From NCBI GenBank assembly GCA_019638455.1, contig JAHBTU010000002.1, forward strand, positions 213,501 to 277,500: DNA of 64,000 nucleotides, written 5' to 3'. Position numbers and translations under genes: made by a program. A model generated the notes under the pieces. It was not told where the DNA came from and made no database searches. It saw nothing but the letters and a program-made list of their open reading frames with translations. This DNA is from Saprospiraceae bacterium (GTDB lineage Bacteria > Bacteroidota > Bacteroidia > Chitinophagales > Saprospiraceae). Below, one piece after another: positions 1 to 7,511 of this stretch (the stretch's first letter is position 1; every line of letters begins with the position of its first letter).

Positions 1-34
1 AAACCAGTGCAGAACGTTTTTTCAACACAAAAGT

Positions 35-214
35 TATACCCAGATTAAAGAGGATTTGAATCTGCCCGTTGGCAAGACAGGGATTTCCTTGATTGATTTG
101 CATGATTTCCAAAGGATTGCGAGCACCGTTCGTTCAAAACCACCTTGTCAGCCCCTGTACTCAGGGGCTTGCCTGGCTAAGCAAAGCGGACGGGGCTGAT
201 TTGCGTTGACTATA
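35..214 (+). repeat. dispersed TATA-ended repeat, long form, copy 1
   Basis: This 180 bp block starts TATACCCAGATTAAAGAGG and ends GCGTTGACTATA. It recurs almost unchanged at 10122-10301 and 20197-20377. Shorter reverse-strand copies lie at 25301-25425 and 42991-43115, and a decayed one at 56724-56825. Positions 147-202 are an extra 56 bp module missing from the short copies. Its ends, TCAGCCCC and GGGGCTGA, are complementary, and it holds an inner CCCCTG/CAGGGG hairpin. One frame through the block is open to the TGA near its end. No transposase is present, so it is either a non-autonomous element or a structured intergenic repeat. Confidence 0.9.
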
Positions 215-321
215 TGCGCCAAGCTCTTGGTGTTTCGGCGTTTTGCACATTGTGTTTAAACGCCCCCAAAAGTAATCGCTTTTGAAGAACTAGCATCGGG
301 TGTTCGACGTAATGGCCAACT

Positions 322-413
322 TATACCTTGATTTGTCGGGATTTGTCAGATGCTCATGATTTTTCTCCCTGATTTTAAATGGATTGCGCTTTTTTTAATG
401 CTCAGAATTTGGT
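322..413 (+). repeat. second repeat family (~93 bp), copy X
   Basis: This stretch begins TATACC and aligns at roughly 70% by eye with 43111-43203. Shared blocks include GGATTTGT, TGATTTT and GGATTGCGC/AGATTGCGC, then ATGCTCA near the end. It shares the TATACC start and a TGATTTTnAAnGGATTGCG-like core with the larger repeat just upstream, so it may be an ancient copy of the same family. The rest of the 1-520 intergenic region shows no gene. Confidence 0.5.
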
Positions 414-504
414 GGCGCGGGGGGTAGGTCAGAAAAAAACACCGCGTTTGGAGGCCCCTCCCACAACTAAAAACCGAGACCAACAGGCAGTATTCAGGCA
501 AAAT

Positions 505-512
505 GTATTTTT
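505..512 (+). promoter_or_regulatory. Bacteroidota -7 promoter element
   Basis: TATTTTTG matches the TAnnTTTG -7 consensus of Bacteroidota. It lies 8 nt before the ATG at 521, giving a very short or absent leader, and overlaps an earlier in-frame ATG at 503. It therefore favours 521 as the start. No TTG is seen at the usual spacing upstream. Confidence 0.5.
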
Positions 513-520
513 GCCACCCT

Positions 521-3043
521 ATGAAGAACTTTTTTTTTCTCGCCTCGCTTGCCTCGCTGCCTATGTCCGCCACCGCCCAAAACTACACCGCTCCTATCCG
601 GCAGACCATCAATGTCGCTTGGGAGTTCCGCCAAGCCAACACCGAAGCATGGAGACCAACGAAGGTCCCCGTCAGCGTGCACACGGCATTGCTACAAAAT
701 GGCATGATTGAAGACCCCTTCTACCGCGACAACGAGGAAAAGCTACAATGGATTGAGCGCGAGGACTGGGAATTCCAATGTGCTTTCGATGTGGATTCCA
801 CGGTCTTGCAGCGCAAACACGTCGAACTCATTTTCAAAAACTTAGATACCTACGCACAGGTCTTTCTCAATGACAGCCTGATTCTGGAAACCAACAACAT
901 GTTTCGCACTTGGAAGGCGGATGTCAAGCGCCATCTCAAGCCAAGCAACAACAGGCTCCACGTTTATTTTGAAAGCCCAACCAAAAAAGTCGAGCAAGAC
1001 TGGAAGAGCTTGGGCTACGAATTGCCGGGCGGCATCCGCACCATGACGCGCAAAGCCCAGTTTCACTACGGTTGGGATTGGGGACCGCGGTTTGTGGGTT
1101 GCGGCATCCTCAAAGCACCCGAAATGGTTGCCTGGGATGATGTTTTGATTGAAAACATCTTCGTCACCACGCAAAACATCACGAAGCAGAACGCCCAAAT
1201 GGTGGCACGCATCCGATATCGCTCCGACATTGAAGGCAAAGTCACCTTGATAGCTCAGTATGAAAAACGCCGGTCAGTGGAAGAGCGGGAGATTCGAATC
1301 GGCGTGCATGAGGACTCCGTGACATGGGACGTGCCCGACCCCAAATTGTGGTGGTGCAACGGCATGGGAGAGCCTTATCTCTATGACTTCTCGGTAAGCA
1401 TCAAGCGCGGGGCCATGTTCATCGAGAAAGCCGATGTGCGCACTGGCATCCGCACCATCGAGCTGGTGACGAACAAAGAGCCTAAGGGAGAAAGTTTTTA
1501 TTTCAAACTCAATGGGATGCCGGTATTTGCAAAAGGCGCCAATTACATCCCCCTTGATATTTTTCAAGACCGCGTGACCCCAGCGCAATACAGACAGATA
1601 TTGGACGATGCCGTGTCGGCCAACATGAATATGCTGCGGGTGTGGGGAGGCGGTATCTACGAGGACGAGCTGTTTTATCAGCTCTGCGATGCCCGTGGCA
1701 TGCTTGTTTGGCAAGATTTCATGTACGCCTGTGCCATGTATCCGGGCAGTGGGAGCTTTTTGAAAAATGCGGCTCTCGAAGCCTTTGAGCAGATAGAGCG
1801 ACTCCGCCAACACCCCTGCATCGCGTTGTGGTGTGGCAACAATGAGAACAATGAGGCTTGGCATAATTGGGGCTGGCAAATGCAATTCAACGAAGGCCAG
1901 CGCAACCAGATTTGGCGCGACTATCAAGTGCTGTTCAACGATTTGTTGCCTACCTATGTGGAGAACTACGCGGGCGGAGTGCCTTATTGGGAAAGCTCTC
2001 CCAAATACGGGCGACGCAACCCCAAGTCGAACACCGAAGGCGACTCGCACTATTGGGGCGTGTGGCACGATGAAGAGCCATTTGAAGTGTTCAACAAAAA
2101 AGTGCCGCGCTTCATGAGCGAATACGGTTTTCAGAGCTTTCCCGAATGGCGCACCATCGAGTCGTTCACCCTGCCCGACGACCGCCGCTTGGAAAGCAAG
2201 GTGATGCTCACGCACCAAAAACACCCACGCGGCAACGCCCTCATCGCCGAATACATGAAACGCGACTTTCGCCCCACCAAGACGTTCGAGGATTTCGTCT
2301 ATGTCAGCCAAATCCTTCAGGCCGAGGGGATGCGCACGGGCATCGAAGCACACCGCCGCAACAAGCCCTATTGCATGGGCACGCTCTACTGGCAGCTCAA
2401 CGATGTGTGGCCAGTAGCATCGTGGTCGAGCCGCGATTACTTCGGCCGCTGGAAAGCACTTCACTACTACGCACGCGAGGCATTTAGCCATGTAGCCGCA
2501 TTGCCGCTCGTGGATGGCGATATCCTTAGGCTGTACGGGGTGTCTGATTTGCTTGAAAAAACAAGCACGACCCTGCGGGTACGCGCCTTTGATTTTGACG
2601 GCAAATTGCTGAGCGACGTGACACAACTCGACACGGAAATCCCTGCCGATTCGAGTCGGATGATTTGGCAAGGCTACTTAAAAACGGTGCTTGACAAGAA
2701 CAAAATCGAGCAGTCTGTTATTGAAATAACGTTGAGAAATGCAGCGGGCGAGCTCGCTTATCGCCGATTGCACTATCTATGCCCTCCGCGCAAATTGTTC
2801 TTGCCTAAGACAAAAGTCAATCTGAAAGTGACCCCAGCCAATGACGGCTATTTGCTCACGCTCCAAAGCGACAAACTTGCCAAAAACCTCATGATAACAA
2901 CAGAGGCAGATGGCTTTTTCACCGACAACTATTTCGATGTGTTGCCCGGAGAACGCAAATCCGTGCTTTTCAAAACGCAGCGAATCTTGGACGACCCCGC
3001 CAATGCGTTTCGGGTAAAGAGCTTGGCGGACACCTATAATTGA
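521..3043 (+). CDS. beta-mannosidase, glycoside hydrolase family 2
   Basis: Predicted to release beta-D-mannose from the non-reducing ends of mannosides in the periplasm or at the cell surface. The 840-residue protein starts with a signal peptide (MKNFFFLASLASLPMSATAQ). A GH2 sugar-binding jelly roll follows, then an Ig-like domain and a TIM barrel. The acid/base glutamate is E442 in WCGNNE, and the likely nucleophile is E534 in FMSEYGFQ. HYGWDWGPRF in the N-terminal half is typical of GH2 mannosidases rather than beta-galactosidases. The start at 521 is preferred because it opens the signal peptide; the frame runs back to 503. It stands alone, downstream of repeats and promoter 505-512. Mannosidase specificity is inferred from motifs. 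Confidence 0.88.
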   Translation: MKNFFFLASLASLPMSATAQNYTAPIRQTINVAWEFRQANTEAWRPTKVPVSVHTALLQNGMIEDPFYRDNEEKLQWIEREDWEFQCAFDVDSTVLQRKHVELIFKNLDTYAQVFLNDSLILETNNMFRTWKADVKRHLKPSNNRLHVYFESPTKKVEQDWKSLGYELPGGIRTMTRKAQFHYGWDWGPRFVGCGILKAPEMVAWDDVLIENIFVTTQNITKQNAQMVARIRYRSDIEGKVTLIAQYEKRRSVEEREIRIGVHEDSVTWDVPDPKLWWCNGMGEPYLYDFSVSIKRGAMFIEKADVRTGIRTIELVTNKEPKGESFYFKLNGMPVFAKGANYIPLDIFQDRVTPAQYRQILDDAVSANMNMLRVWGGGIYEDELFYQLCDARGMLVWQDFMYACAMYPGSGSFLKNAALEAFEQIERLRQHPCIALWCGNNENNEAWHNWGWQMQFNEGQRNQIWRDYQVLFNDLLPTYVENYAGGVPYWESSPKYGRRNPKSNTEGDSHYWGVWHDEEPFEVFNKKVPRFMSEYGFQSFPEWRTIESFTLPDDRRLESKVMLTHQKHPRGNALIAEYMKRDFRPTKTFEDFVYVSQILQAEGMRTGIEAHRRNKPYCMGTLYWQLNDVWPVASWSSRDYFGRWKALHYYAREAFSHVAALPLVDGDILRLYGVSDLLEKTSTTLRVRAFDFDGKLLSDVTQLDTEIPADSSRMIWQGYLKTVLDKNKIEQSVIEITLRNAAGELAYRRLHYLCPPRKLFLPKTKVNLKVTPANDGYLLTLQSDKLAKNLMITTEADGFFTDNYFDVLPGERKSVLFKTQRILDDPANAFRVKSLADTYN

Positions 3044-3158
3044 ACAAAAACCCTCAACTTCCATTTTTTAATTCCGTTCTTTTCCCAATCTTGTCGCTTC
3101 AAACATTGTACTTGCACCCCTTCGCCTCATTCACAATTATTAAAATTAAATACACAAA

Positions 3159-4823
3159 ATGATAGACAAGCCTTGGCTACAGCACTACCCAGCCGGCGTA
3201 CCGGCAAACATTGACCCAGAGCTATATCCGCGCGTGATAGATGCGCTGGATGAGTGTTTCAAAAAATATAGCCATTTGCCCGCCTTTGTGTATATGGGGA
3301 AAACGCTCACGTTCAGGGAAGTGGACGAAATGAGCAGACACTTTGGTGCCTACCTCCAATCGCGTGGCCTCGAACCCGGCGACCGCGTCGCGCTGATGAT
3401 GCCCAATTTGATACAATACCCCATCGCGTTGTTCGGGTGCCTTCGGGCAGGGTTGGTGCTGGTGAATACCAACCCGCTATACACGCCGCGCGAGATGCGG
3501 CATCAATTTGTGGATTCAGGTGCCAAGGCGATTATCATTGTCGAAAATTTTGCGGCCAACTTGCAACAAATCATCGGTGAAACGCAAATCAAGACTGTCA
3601 TAGTCACCAGCATAGGCGAAATGCTCGGCTTCAAAGGGTGGGTCGTCAATCTGGTTGTGCGGCACATCAAAAAGATGGTGCCGAAGTTCAACCTGCCCAA
3701 CACCGTCAACTTTAAAACTGCCTTGAAACAAGGGCGGCAATTCACCATCAAGCCGTTTCAGAGCGGCCCCGACGATGTCGTCGCGCTCCAATACACGGGC
3801 GGCACCACTGGCGTGTCGAAAGGTGCCATGCTCACCAACCGCAACCTCGTGGCCAACATGATGCAAATCCGCGCTTGGCTTTCGCAAGTGCTGACAGAGG
3901 GCGAGCTCACTGCCCTATGCCCGCTGCCGCTCTACCATATTTTCGCCTTCACGGTCAATTGCCTCGCTTTCATGAACTGCGGCGCCCGAAACGTGCTCAT
4001 CGTCAATGCCCGCGACTTGAAGGCTCTCATCAAGGAGTGGCGCAAAAACCCGCCAGACATCGTGATTGGCCTGAACACTTTGTTCAACGCCTTGCTCAAT
4101 CACCCCGACTTTGCCTCATTGAATTTTTCCAGCGTGAAAGCAACCGTCGGCGGTGGCATGGCCGTGCAGCGAGCCGTAGCCGAACGCTGGCAGCAAGTCA
4201 CTGGTTGTGGCATCACCGAAGGCTGGGGCCTCACCGAGAGCAGCCCAGTGCTCACCGTCAATCCGTTAGGCGCCAATGCCCGCATCGGCACCATCGGGAT
4301 GCCCGTGCCTTCCACCGATTTGCGCGTGGCCGATGAACAGGGCAATCCGCTGCCGCCCGGTCCCGAAAACGTGGGGGAACTGCACGCCAAAGGGCCGCAA
4401 ATCATGAAAGGTTATTGGCAGCGCCCCGACGAAACCGCCAAAACCATCAAGGATGGTTGGCTGTGCACGGGTGATATGGGGTTCATGCACCCGGATGGTT
4501 TTTTCCAAATTGTTGACCGCAAAAAAGACATGATTCTCGTGTCAGGCTTCAATGTGTATCCCAACGAAGTGGAAGATGTGTTGGCCATGCACCCCAAGGT
4601 ACTTGAGTCCTGCGCCGTTGGCGTGCCCGATGAAAAATCAAGCGAGGTCGTGAAAGTATTTGTGGTGAAAAAAGACCCTTCGCTCACGGAGGAGGAAATC
4701 ATCGCGCACTGTCGCGCCAACTTGACTGCTTACAAAGTGCCGAAACACATTGAGTTCCGTTCAGAACTGCCAAAGACGAACGTGGGCAAAATACTGAGGC
4801 GGGCCTTGCGGGATGGAAATTGA
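3159..4823 (+). CDS. fadD: long-chain fatty acid--CoA ligase (FadD-type)
   Basis: ATP-dependent acyl-CoA synthetase that activates long-chain fatty acids for beta-oxidation or lipid synthesis; probably peripheral to the inner membrane. It has 554 residues, the usual FadD length. The AMP-binding signature YTGGTTGVSKGAML begins near residue 212, followed by GWGLTESSP and the C-terminal YKVPKHIEF and KTNVGKILRR (catalytic lysine). The N-terminal DKPWLQHYPAGVPANID is typical of bacterial FadD. It is a single gene ending only 4 nt from the convergent folA stop, with no hairpin between them. Confidence 0.93.
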   Translation: MIDKPWLQHYPAGVPANIDPELYPRVIDALDECFKKYSHLPAFVYMGKTLTFREVDEMSRHFGAYLQSRGLEPGDRVALMMPNLIQYPIALFGCLRAGLVLVNTNPLYTPREMRHQFVDSGAKAIIIVENFAANLQQIIGETQIKTVIVTSIGEMLGFKGWVVNLVVRHIKKMVPKFNLPNTVNFKTALKQGRQFTIKPFQSGPDDVVALQYTGGTTGVSKGAMLTNRNLVANMMQIRAWLSQVLTEGELTALCPLPLYHIFAFTVNCLAFMNCGARNVLIVNARDLKALIKEWRKNPPDIVIGLNTLFNALLNHPDFASLNFSSVKATVGGGMAVQRAVAERWQQVTGCGITEGWGLTESSPVLTVNPLGANARIGTIGMPVPSTDLRVADEQGNPLPPGPENVGELHAKGPQIMKGYWQRPDETAKTIKDGWLCTGDMGFMHPDGFFQIVDRKKDMILVSGFNVYPNEVEDVLAMHPKVLESCAVGVPDEKSSEVVKVFVVKKDPSLTEEEIIAHCRANLTAYKVPKHIEFRSELPKTNVGKILRRALRDGN

Positions 4824-4827
4824 CGCC

Positions 4828-5328
4828 TCAAAGCATCCTTTCCAACACCTTGAAAGTGTAGGCACATTTGTTTTTCTCGTCGGGTAGGTGGTGCTGGCTC
4901 CATGTCTCGCGCCATTCCTCAGGGTGGAGCGTGGGAAAAAACACGTCGCCATCCACCTCCAAATCAACTTCCGTCAGATAAACCTTGTCCCAGAGGGACT
5001 GACTTTCCTCGTAAATCATGCCGCCACCAATGATGAAGGCTTCCGTCTCTCCATTGTCGTAGGCCATGCCCAGCGCCTCTTCGATAGAATGGGCGACCAA
5101 CACCCCATCCGCCTGAAAAAATGGGTCTCGGGTGATGACGATATTGGTGCGCTTGGGCAGCGGCCTGCCTATGCTGTGAAAAGAGTTGCGCCCCATGATG
5201 ACATGATGCTCCAGCGTGGTTCGCTTGAAATAGGCAAGGTCGGCAGGAAGATACCAAGGAATTTGGTTGTCTTTCCCGATAACATTGTTTTTGGCGACGG
5301 CGACAATAGCGGATACAAGCATAAGCAA
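4828..5328 (-). CDS. folA: dihydrofolate reductase
   Basis: Reduces dihydrofolate to tetrahydrofolate with NADPH, sustaining thymidylate, purine and methionine synthesis. The 166-residue length is normal. Visible motifs are the N-terminal AIVAVAKNNVIGKDNQIPW with its substrate-pocket loop, D/FKRTT, VIMGRNSFHSIGRPLPKRTNIV, and FIIGGGMIYEE (NADPH-binding GG). Met1 and Met3 (5322) are both possible starts. It begins 7 nt after the purine nucleoside phosphorylase stop, so the two genes probably share a transcript from the promoter near 6189. Nucleoside salvage and folate metabolism make a sensible pair. Confidence 0.95.
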   Translation of the reverse strand: MLMLVSAIVAVAKNNVIGKDNQIPWYLPADLAYFKRTTLEHHVIMGRNSFHSIGRPLPKRTNIVITRDPFFQADGVLVAHSIEEALGMAYDNGETEAFIIGGGMIYEESQSLWDKVYLTEVDLEVDGDVFFPTLHPEEWRETWSQHHLPDEKNKCAYTFKVLERML

Positions 5329-5335
5329 CAGGGGT

Positions 5336-6157
5336 TCAAATCGTTTCCAACAATTTTTTAATCACCAAACTCAATCGCGGCTCGGCAGCCCGCCCCACCG
5401 CAATCACGTCTTCCACAGTCGTGACCTTGATGACGGATGGCGGATAGGCCACATTGCTCACCATGGAAAGCATCAGCACTGGCAAATCGCTGTGTCGCGC
5501 CACCAAAACCTCTGGCACCGACGACATCCCGGTGCAGTCGCTGCCGAGCCGGCGAAGCATCGCGTATTCAGCGGGCGTCTCCAAGTTCGGCCCTTGCATG
5601 GCCGAATAGACTCCTTCCATGGCACGGATGTGATGCGACCTGGCGATGGCAAGTGCGCGACGACGCAACTCGGCATCGTAGGTGTGCAACATATCGGGGA
5701 AGCGCGGGCCGAGGCGCTCGTCGTTCGCTCCTCGCAGCGGATGTTCGGGCAGCAGATTGATATGGTCGCGCACCACCACAAGGTCGCCGGCCTGTAGATG
5801 AGGGTTCACCCCGCCGGAGACGTTCGTGATGATAAGTCGCTCTATTTCAAGAAACTTTAGCACCCGCACGGGAAAGGTCACTTGTTGCATGGTCCAGCCC
5901 TCGTAGTAGTGAAACCTGCCAGCCATCACCGCCACCGGATGCCCCCCTAAATGACCCAATATCATTTTCCCTTTGTGACTCGCCACAGTACTTGCAGCAA
6001 AATGCGGGATATCGCGATAGGCCATCTCGGCCACCACCTCCACGTCGTCTGTCAAATCGCCCAACCCCGTGCCGAGGATGATGCCCGTGCGGGGGCGGAA
6101 GTCTGTCTTGGAACGAACGAAGGCGACGGCTTCCTGAATTTGCTCATAAAGTTGCAT
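5336..6157 (-). CDS. punA: purine-nucleoside phosphorylase, trimeric type
   Basis: Phosphorolytic cleavage of inosine and guanosine to the free base and (deoxy)ribose 1-phosphate, for purine salvage. The 273 residues carry PNP-I hallmarks: GIILGTGLGDL near the N-terminus (phosphate binding), MAGRFHYYEGW, NVSGGVNP, AMQGPNLETPAEYAM, and GMSSVPEVLVARH, where the trimeric PNP base-binding segment lies. It is the first gene of a two-gene unit with folA. A TACTTTTG element lies 32 nt upstream. The symbol follows Bacillus usage; the local gene name is unknown. Confidence 0.9.
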   Translation of the reverse strand: MQLYEQIQEAVAFVRSKTDFRPRTGIILGTGLGDLTDDVEVVAEMAYRDIPHFAASTVASHKGKMILGHLGGHPVAVMAGRFHYYEGWTMQQVTFPVRVLKFLEIERLIITNVSGGVNPHLQAGDLVVVRDHINLLPEHPLRGANDERLGPRFPDMLHTYDAELRRRALAIARSHHIRAMEGVYSAMQGPNLETPAEYAMLRRLGSDCTGMSSVPEVLVARHSDLPVLMLSMVSNVAYPPSVIKVTTVEDVIAVGRAAEPRLSLVIKKLLETI

Positions 6158-6188
6158 GAGAAGATGCTGTACGTTTTTTTGAGGCGGC

Positions 6189-6196
6189 CAAAAGTA
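6189..6196 (-). promoter_or_regulatory. -7 element upstream of punA-folA
   Basis: Read on the minus strand this is TACTTTTG, a full match to TAnnTTTG, 32 nt before the punA start. No TTG sits at the normal -33 spacing, so the call rests on the -7 box and its position. Confidence 0.45.
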
Positions 6197-6218
6197 GGCA
6201 TAATGGCCAAGATAGAGG

Positions 6219-6767
6219 CTACTCCTTTGAGACCGTCGCTGGGCGATGGTCGTAACTCAAAATGCGCGACATCTTCCAGCCGCCATCAGCTTGCAGGAGC
6301 CAGACGTGCGTGAATCGCGCCCGACCGTCCAGATACTCTGCTCGGTCTTTTCCCCAAATGTAAAAAACGTGTTCACCTGAAAGGATAGCCCCGTAGATGC
6401 TCCCGCCGTTTTCCAATGGAAACACCTGAACGCTGCCCGCCACCGCCTCCCGCCTCAGCCGGAAATGCTCGTTGCTGCAAAGATTTTTCTTCGTGTTGGC
6501 CATGAGACTCTCCCTGCCATACGTCGGCCCGCCTTTGTCGTGGTAAAACTCCACATCTTCCGTGAAAAAATGCCTCGCCAGCGCCGTGTCGCAATCGTTG
6601 TAAGTTTTCCAAAACAGGCTGTCTTGGTGAAGGATGGTAGTGATAAGTTTTCTCAAATCCGTTTGCGCCAGCAGCGCGTTGGAGACAGGGGAAAAAGTCA
6701 AAAGGAGGGCGATAAATGCTTGGAGATGAGGTCGTTTGCTCGAAAAGAAGGTGTTTTTTGTTTTCAT
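6219..6767 (-). CDS. secreted DUF4440/SnoaL-like protein
   Basis: A 182-residue protein with a signal peptide (hydrophobic AFIALLLTFSPVSNALLAQ) and one NTF2-like cone domain. The pattern DSLFWKTYNDCDTALARHFFTEDVEFYHDKGG, then RARFTHVWLLQADGGWKMSRILSYDHRP, is typical of DUF4440. Members of this fold bind or turn over small molecules, but nothing here identifies a ligand. The start at 6767 (MKTKNTFF) is preferred over 6779. It follows the PIN gene by 32 nt on the same strand, possibly co-transcribed, though no functional link is evident. Confidence 0.75.
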   Translation of the reverse strand: MKTKNTFFSSKRPHLQAFIALLLTFSPVSNALLAQTDLRKLITTILHQDSLFWKTYNDCDTALARHFFTEDVEFYHDKGGPTYGRESLMANTKKNLCSNEHFRLRREAVAGSVQVFPLENGGSIYGAILSGEHVFYIWGKDRAEYLDGRARFTHVWLLQADGGWKMSRILSYDHRPATVSKE

Positions 6768-6799
6768 AAAATTTGTCAAAAAATGAAAAAAATCTCCCT

Positions 6800-7210
6800 T
6801 TACAGCCTTGAAAGAACCTCCATGACTTCCTCAACTCGTACCATCTGAATCGTCGGGAAATCGTCGGGTTTGAGTACGCTGAAATGGCGGTCGTTGCTGA
6901 CGAGGTAATCGGCTCCGGCGGCGATGTAGCAATCCACAAACTTGTTGTCGTCAGGGTCGCTGATGATGGGATTCCAGTTGTAGAAAATTTCTTGCAAGCG
7001 CACGTTGGGAAGCAGGGTGAGAAGTTCGAGCAGGGTGTGCGAGACGGAAGGAGTCGTTTTTTCTTCGATTTTCTCGGCGTACTCCAACAGGATTTCAGTG
7101 GAAACAGCCGACTCGAATTTCCCCGCCAGCAATGCGCTGTAAATGGGTCGAAAAGGCGAGTTTTTGGCGAACGGGGCAATGAGCGCGCTGGTGTCGAGGA
7201 CGACTTCCAT
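6800..7210 (-). CDS. PIN-domain toxin, putative toxin-antitoxin family
   Basis: Predicted Mg2+-dependent ribonuclease toxin. The 136-residue PIN domain shows the acidic residues in order: D near the start in VVLDTSALIAPF, E in STEILLEYAEKI, and the DPDDNKFVDCYIAAGADYLVSNDRHF block. That last block is characteristic of the PIN family annotated as a putative toxin-antitoxin toxin component (COG1569-like). The catalytic residues look intact. The gene overlaps or abuts an upstream antitoxin-like frame that carries an in-frame stop (7211-7461). If active, its neutraliser may be made by re-initiation or elsewhere. Confidence 0.82.
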   Translation of the reverse strand: MEVVLDTSALIAPFAKNSPFRPIYSALLAGKFESAVSTEILLEYAEKIEEKTTPSVSHTLLELLTLLPNVRLQEIFYNWNPIISDPDDNKFVDCYIAAGADYLVSNDRHFSVLKPDDFPTIQMVRVEEVMEVLSRL

Positions 7211-7461
7211 TTTTCATTGACCATCATGACTTGTTCGGGTGCTTCCTTGTAGGAGCGCAGGTGTTCGTTCGCCCATTCGCGCATGGTTTCTTCCGTCCAG
7301 CCCTTTTCTTTCCAAAGTTCGTCCATTTCCTCGTCCACCTTTTAGGCAAAGTATTTTGCCAATAACTGCCTGATTTCCAACAGTTGTTTTTCCGGGAGTT
7401 GGCGGCTAAAAACCTTCAACATCTCGAGTTGAAGGTTTGTCAATTTCTTTTGAGCAGTCAT
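7211..7461 (-). pseudogene. antitoxin-like gene with in-frame stop
   Basis: From ATG at 7461 the frame reads MTAQKKLTNLQLEMLKVFSR, continues to LLAKYFA, meets TAA at 7342-7344, and continues in the same frame as KVDEEMDELWKEKGWTEETM then REWANEHLRSYKEAPEQ. The two pieces together match my recollection of the small partner protein usually found before this PIN family, in which the stop position is a sense codon (GAA to TAA is one base). After the C-terminal half the frame also lacks its own stop and runs into the toxin gene out of phase. The 39-residue N-terminal piece could be translated alone, or the second half from GTG 7338 or ATG 7326. Confidence 0.55.
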
Positions 7462-7511
7462 AACTTCAAGTATTTTTCAGCGCCAAACGCTGTACAAATG
7501 TCGATTTTTCC

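Noticed and set aside
1274..2671. 465-residue open frame on the minus strand inside the beta-mannosidase gene
   Set aside because: It is the antisense shadow of a high-GC coding region. It has no recognisable motif, and the + frame has full GH2 catalytic motifs.
6373..7338. 321-residue minus frame across the PIN and DUF4440 genes
   Set aside because: Only its first ~45 residues look like protein (the antitoxin C-terminal half). The rest is out-of-phase translation of two genes with better evidence.
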